Source of the DNA: Urophycis tenuis
Lineage: Eukaryota; Chordata; Actinopteri; Gadiformes; Phycidae
NCBI GenBank assembly: GCA_036785325.1
Contig: JAXIVH010000029.1
Location: 4,228,117 to 4,292,116 of the forward strand
Direction of reading: 5' to 3'
Length of the DNA: 64,000 bases
Shown here: positions 55,033-64,000 of the stretch, piece by piece
Numbering within the stretch: the stretch's first letter is position 1
Layout of the letters: each line of letters opens with the position of its first letter
Notes under the pieces: model-generated
What the model saw: only the letters and a program-made list of their open reading frames with translations
What the model was told of the DNA's origin: nothing
Database searches by the model: none
Position numbers and translations under genes: made by a program

Positions 55033-56685
55033 AATGTGGTCAGGTTGTTTCTCGCCTCTCTCCGCAGACTCCTCATTCAGGATGTGCATGAACATGAACG
55101 TCTGCCAGGGATACGCGGAGATGCCCGATGTAGCAGCTAACTGCACCGAGCAGTGTAACTGACCCAAACATGCATGACATGAGGCCTGGTGAACATACTC
55201 GGCAAAAGCCTCATCGACCAAACACACACTGCGAAAGTCTTTTGATGTACCTTGTAACTGCCAGACAACTCACTTCTAAAGTCTTTTAAGGGTCACTGAT
55301 TTATAGGCCTACGAGTCACACTCTGAATGTATTCTGGTATTACTATTATCTAACATAAACAGATACTTATATGCCACCTTTATAATACAGTGATTATGAT
55401 TATATATTTCCAAATCTGTTTTTTTTTTTTCCATTCGATCCTTTCATTTCTACAATCATGTCAAGAACAAGAAATGAGCTCGGGAATGTACTATTAAACA
55501 TGTCCACTAGATGCCACTGCAGCTCTATGCAAAGCGCATCCTACGCCTCAGCCTTCGTTGGCAGTGGCTGCAGACTTCAATTACCGCGCTCATTACATTC
55601 ATTTGCACTGACAACGTCTGGGGGTGGGGGAGGGGGGTGGTGGTGTCACTGATGGAAAATAATCAAGTACATTTCGGCAGTAGTATCTGCCTTTTCATCT
55701 CCATCCTTCGCATATAATAAACGTGAATGACAGCGCTAGGCCTTATGATCCACTGAAGACTCTTTAAATCTTTAAAGATGTATTTTTCTTGCACTGCTTA
55801 AATCATGCATTATACTGTGCACACAACAGTGCACACAATGCAAATGTTATACCCGAAATATATGTATAGGCTACCCGAAATACCCCAACGACAACGTGCT
55901 GAGGTTACATCAATTGACTGCCCCCCCTCGCCTCCCGTGTGCTATATACACCGAGGGCTCGCCTTCCACCCGCCCCTCCAGTAAAAGTAATTTAGGATGT
56001 GAAGGCTGCCGCACATGAATCAGTCTGCGAGAGGCGGAACTGCTCCGTGCAGCGACGGAACCCTGCAGGAAAGCGATTCATACGCGCGCTACGAGGAAAA
56101 AAAGATTTAGTTTGACGTTCTAAAGTAGCTCGTGCGTTTCGCTATTAACTTGTCTGTGAATCTCTGCACAGACATTAGACATGCTTAGGCTCAAGGACAG
56201 GGGCTTGTTAGTGCGTCCAGTAGCATAGACTTGTAGGTAACAGGGACCGCATCTTGTCTGCGTGATGAGTTTGTAGCCTCAACGTTTGCCCTCTCCCCCC
56301 CCCCCCCCCCCCCCCCCCCCATCCCCATCCCCATAGGCTCAGCCCCCAACCCCTAGAGACAGTAATCAGGAATACACAGGTAGAAACAAAAACGTTATAA
56401 CAACAAATAACACAAACAACAAACTTTTATTGGGTGTATCCCCAAACACGCAAAGTGAAGCAATGTATTTGCCAAGACCCTCTCGTTGTTAAAGGGGGGA
56501 GGGACAGAGGGGGAGAGAAACCCCTGCAGAGTGTGCAGCTGCTCTCGGCCAACGCGTGGAAATACCTGTAAGCCAGGAGTTTCCGTTGGCACACACACAC
56601 GGCACGTGCAAAAGTGGTGTGCATGTGGAACCAGAAACCGTGCAGCCGTCTTACCCAGGGTCCACAGGGGCTGACTGGGAGAGCC

Positions 56686-56717
<32 letters not shown>

Positions 56718-57754
56718 ACCTCTCTAGCTTCTTCTCCTCACCTTCTTAACAATGTTTTCTCATTGTTTATTGGGGCTTCCCTTGCTCACACACAGCTGGG
56801 GGTCATGGAAAGAACCACACTGCAGCTGCCCGTGGGAGTGGGAATGTGTGTGTGCGATGTGGCGGTGGGGGTGGAGGTGCCGGAGGTGATGGTGCTGGTG
56901 AGATGTTGCGGTGGCGATAGTGTTGGTGATGGTGGTTGTGAAGGTGGTGATAATGGTGTGATGGAGGTGGTGATAGTGATGGAGGTGATGGACACAGTGA
57001 TGGGGAGGGGATGTCGTACAAGATTGCGGCAGGTGGTGTTGGAGTGTGAAAGGACCCCACACCAACACACACACACACACACAAAGCACACCTGCACATT
57101 AATTACCCTATTAAGCCCTTCACGGTGTGTTGTTTTTATTTGTAATGGTCATCGCAGTGGTAAGTCTGGCCCTCTGCATAGAGGCTGTGGTTGCGCTGAC
57201 TTTTCTAGTGGGGTAAGGGGGGGGGGGCAGTGGACGACCACAGTTCCTGACAGGCCATCAGCACTCTCAGCACTCTGTAGGTGCTGCATACAATGTGAGA
57301 GTTGTAGAGAGAGAGAGAAGAAAAGAGCATAAGAGAGCAAGATTCCAAAGTAGATATTCTCGCAGCGCATCCAATAGCTGATGGATGGCTGTGGCATTTC
57401 TAAGAAATTACACTCAAATAGCTCTTAAATCTTACCTACAGCACCTTGCTCTCCCGCCTTGGACCCATATCCTAAAAACCAAGATATACCGAGTATGTGT
57501 AAGGTGAATTCCCATCATATCATGCATGTCTGCATGGTCTCTTCAGATCCCAAGTCAGCCTCCAGTGCTTCATATGCGAATACTTGTATGACACCAGCAT
57601 CTGTTTAAATGTGCCTGTGCGTATAGCTGATTTGCAATGTTAGCCATTGATTCGCGTTGCAGTAACATGGCTTACATCAAACCCATCCTGGACACAGATG
57701 AGGCGTTTGGGGTTATCCTAATAGCCTTGCTGTGTGCTTCTCTGTACCGGCCTC
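55033..57754. other. Intergenic region with poly(C) tracts and TGG/TGA repeats
   Basis: No gene recognised. Two long C runs (56295-56320 and 56687-56717) and a (GGTGRTGATGGT)n stretch at 56860-57010 explain the long low-complexity frames. 55970-56110 is CpG-rich and might be a promoter, but no transcript start or coding exon can be tied to it. Confidence 0.55.
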
Positions 57755-57910
57755 TGGATGTGCGTGGGACAGGCTTTTATCCAAAGGCACGTACGGCGAA
57801 TACAGATTCACGCCTCATTAACAAGCATGGGTACTGGCCAGTGAGGCGTCTTGCCCAAGGATGGTTACAGGGTTGGGCTGAAACCCACAGCCCCGTCCCC
57901 TCGTGTTGGG
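57755..57910. repeat. Interspersed repeat, SINE-like body
   Basis: GGGACAGGCTTTTATCCAAAG ... CTTGCCCAAGG is a motif pair found in dispersed fish repeats; no tRNA head is visible. Confidence 0.4.
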
Positions 57911-59577
57911 AGGAGAAGCGCTGCTGCTCACCGCCACATGTGCCCTCACATTTTGGCTTGACGCGGCAGTTCTTGATGCGTTGAAGATCCGCTCTGGCTG
58001 GGGGACGTTTCGCCCCTGGAGGTGCAGCGGGATCGCGCGAAAGGGGGAATCCGCGCGCAGCCGAGCAGAAAGTCTCCGCTGTAAAGCTTCGTTACACCCA
58101 ACGCAAAAAAACAGCTGTTTTTTTTTTTTTTTTTTTTTAACCATGAACCTGTAGGCCTAAGTGAGAGAAAGAGTAATTAACTGTGTGTGTGTGATATGAT
58201 ATGCCTGAGTATATGTGCTTGTGTATATGTGTATAATTATCCATCTGCCAATCCGTGTTTAAGGACTCCATGCTAGTGTATGGATGAGTATTTTCGCCAC
58301 TTAGGCAATTAGGTAAGTGATACGAAAAGCCAAAAGGCTATATTGTAGGGCTATTAACACACCCCAGGGTGCACCTGTAAGGGCCTATTTTACTCGCCAT
58401 GAGGAAAATTTTAGGAAAAGCCTCTTCTAAAATATTTTTCCATGTCATCCTTTGCCCGAGGTGAGGAAACACAACCACCACCCACCACCACGGCGTGAAG
58501 GGCTTCCCTGCCTTTTCGTGAGATGTGGCAGTGGTTACGTTTTATGGAAGAGTCCATAAAAAGACGGTGTTGTTTAGCCGCTACCGGTGGAAACGATGCC
58601 GTCTTCTCATGAACACGAGGAACGCCTGCTTCTCACCAAAATTGGTCTCGCTTGATAAAAAAAAAAAAAATACTACTCCCTCACTCTGAAATAGCTTCCA
58701 CCTGTGCGTTAAACATCGCAGCTATCTTAAAGAGCCATGTTTTCCCTCCTCGCGTGCAGCGCGGGAACCCCTCCGTTCCTCATCGCCGCCGGGGGCTCGT
58801 GTGTTGGAAACGTTCTCGAGCTCGTTTTATTGAGAAATGTCGACGGGTGCAGCCTCGCGGTGAAGCAACAAAACATAATGCAAAAAATATATTGCGCTGT
58901 TTTGTGCTATTCCTTGTTAGTTTTTGTTTAACCCCAATGGCTCGTATTAATGTAATAGTTAAAAGTTGGATATACTGTGAGATATACTCAACAGACATCA
59001 GCTTTACATAATAGGCCTACATGTAGGCCTATACCTTCTTCCAACCTTATTGTAAAAAAACCCCATCCTTATCAACATCGATCACGATCACTCTCATTCT
59101 TCTGAAATATGTTTTATTGAAGGTAGTTATCAAGGAATTGCATCAATGAAAAATTGTGATTTGATTATCGATAATTATAATACAAAGAAATTCTATGTTT
59201 GCGTGCGTATGTGTGTGTGTGCGTGTGCCAGCGCGCGCGCTTTTGCGTGCGTGTATGAGAGAGCGCAAGCGTCACTGTCTCATTGCAGTTATTTATTTAT
59301 TTATTTATTGTAACAATTAATGAGGCATGGATCTTTCCAAGAATTAGAATAACATACCGGTGACCCTATTAACTCGTTAGCCTACTTCCGATGAAGTACA
59401 ACACGGGATGGAAAACGTGAGCAAACGGTAACAAGTTTTAACGGCTCGTGACGACGTAGCTCCTCCCTTGAATATAACACTTGGATTCACAAACAAATGG
59501 TCTCACTTCACTCCATTTAGCGTAGAGCGCGCAATATAACCGACACGTGCAGTCAAGTAGAGCTCAGTTTAGGGAAG
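57911..59577. other. Upstream region of anos1, no gene recognised
   Basis: CpG-rich patch at 57960-58085, T18-A tract at about 58118-58139, A14 at 58657, a (GT/GC) stretch at 59205-59260. A TATA-like AATATAAC at 59531 lies 47 bases before the anos1 ATG and may be part of its promoter or 5' UTR. Confidence 0.45.
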
Positions 59578-63650
<4,073 letters not shown>

Positions 63651-64000
63651 GTAGGTCGAGCTCGCGCACCAACAAGCACACACACATCCACACATCAGAA
63701 CGGCTGTCACTGATGTTGGCACAAGTGAAGATAGGAAAAAGAGGGGAATTTATAAATTAGAGCGGTAAGTTAAGGTGATCAATCTATTATATTTCCAATG
63801 TCAGAACATGGTAATATAATAAATCACTGGAAATAGAAATGCAAAAATGTGTATTCTGTGTAAGCGTGTTCATTTTCATGCGTATATATGGCGTAAACCT
63901 GTGATCTACTTCAATAAATCAACCTCGAAAGAACACATTTTCATCTGTGAGTATATGTGTGTGGGTATGTCTGTGTGTGTGTGCACGTGCGTGTACGTAT

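Noticed and set aside
56556..57332. 258-codon plus-strand frame with polyproline
   Set aside because: Crosses a C31 run, a TGG/TGA repeat and a CA tract; no recognisable domain or splice structure.
57818..58154. Frames of 83-115 codons in a CpG-rich patch
   Set aside because: They overlap a dispersed repeat and a T run; no conserved protein motif.

Overview
The window is vertebrate nuclear DNA, most likely from a teleost fish. It holds spliced vertebrate genes (ccdc80, atg3, the start of anos1), long CA and CT microsatellites, and a fish-type transposon mix: hAT, PIF/Harbinger, TTAA-target MITEs, Gmr1-like and other Ty3/gypsy elements, tRNA-headed SINEs and LINE 3' ends. Nothing suggests a bacterium, plasmid or virus. 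Long G runs and near-identical 6-kb repeats mean that copy number should be treated as an assembly claim.

Region 1 (1-23216) is a direct tandem array of about 6-kb units: 1-5491 (left part outside the window), 5492-11497, 11498-17612 and 17613-23216, called units 0, A, B and C. Read on the minus strand, each unit starts in the last exon of ccdc80, passes its 3' UTR and poly(A) signals, crosses shared intergenic DNA with transposon relics, reaches an atg3 promoter with a TCTCGCGAGA element and atg3 exons 1, 2 and 3, then breaks in atg3 intron 3 and fuses to the next ccdc80 last-exon fragment. The window therefore holds four copies of atg3 exon 1 and three of exons 2-3. Unit 0, the copy that should lead into the rest of atg3 off the left edge, has ATA in place of the start ATG. 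Unit A has a stop codon in exon 3. Units B and C look intact up to the break. ATG3 is the E2-like enzyme that conjugates ATG8/LC3 to phosphatidylethanolamine, so the array bears on which copies can supply a full-length autophagy protein.

Region 2 (23162-32651, minus) is a complete seven-exon ccdc80 gene for a secreted matrix-associated protein with three related domains. Its fifth intron holds a microsatellite, a LINE 3' end, a large palindrome made of LTR ends, a MITE and a Ty3/gypsy RNase H scrap. Two tRNA-headed SINEs sit in its fourth intron.

Region 3 (32652-38292) is intergenic with a long CT tract and no gene that I can support. Region 4 (38293-53045) is a transposon nest. A Harbinger element of about 9.4 kb, with Myb-like and transposase genes, is split by a TTAA-target MITE and by a second Harbinger-like element; that second element is split by a LINE fragment and by a 3.7-kb LTR retrotransposon with 188-bp LTRs and an internal deletion in reverse transcriptase. 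Further right are two MITEs and a decayed Gmr1-like element whose integrase precedes its reverse transcriptase, itself hit by a 310-bp insertion.

Region 5 (53046-59577) is repeat-rich intergenic DNA. Region 6 (59578 to the right edge, plus) is the 5' end of anos1 (anosmin-1): exon 1 with the signal peptide and the first Cys-rich residues, a 3.8-kb microsatellite-filled intron, and a 48-base exon 2. The rest lies outside the window.
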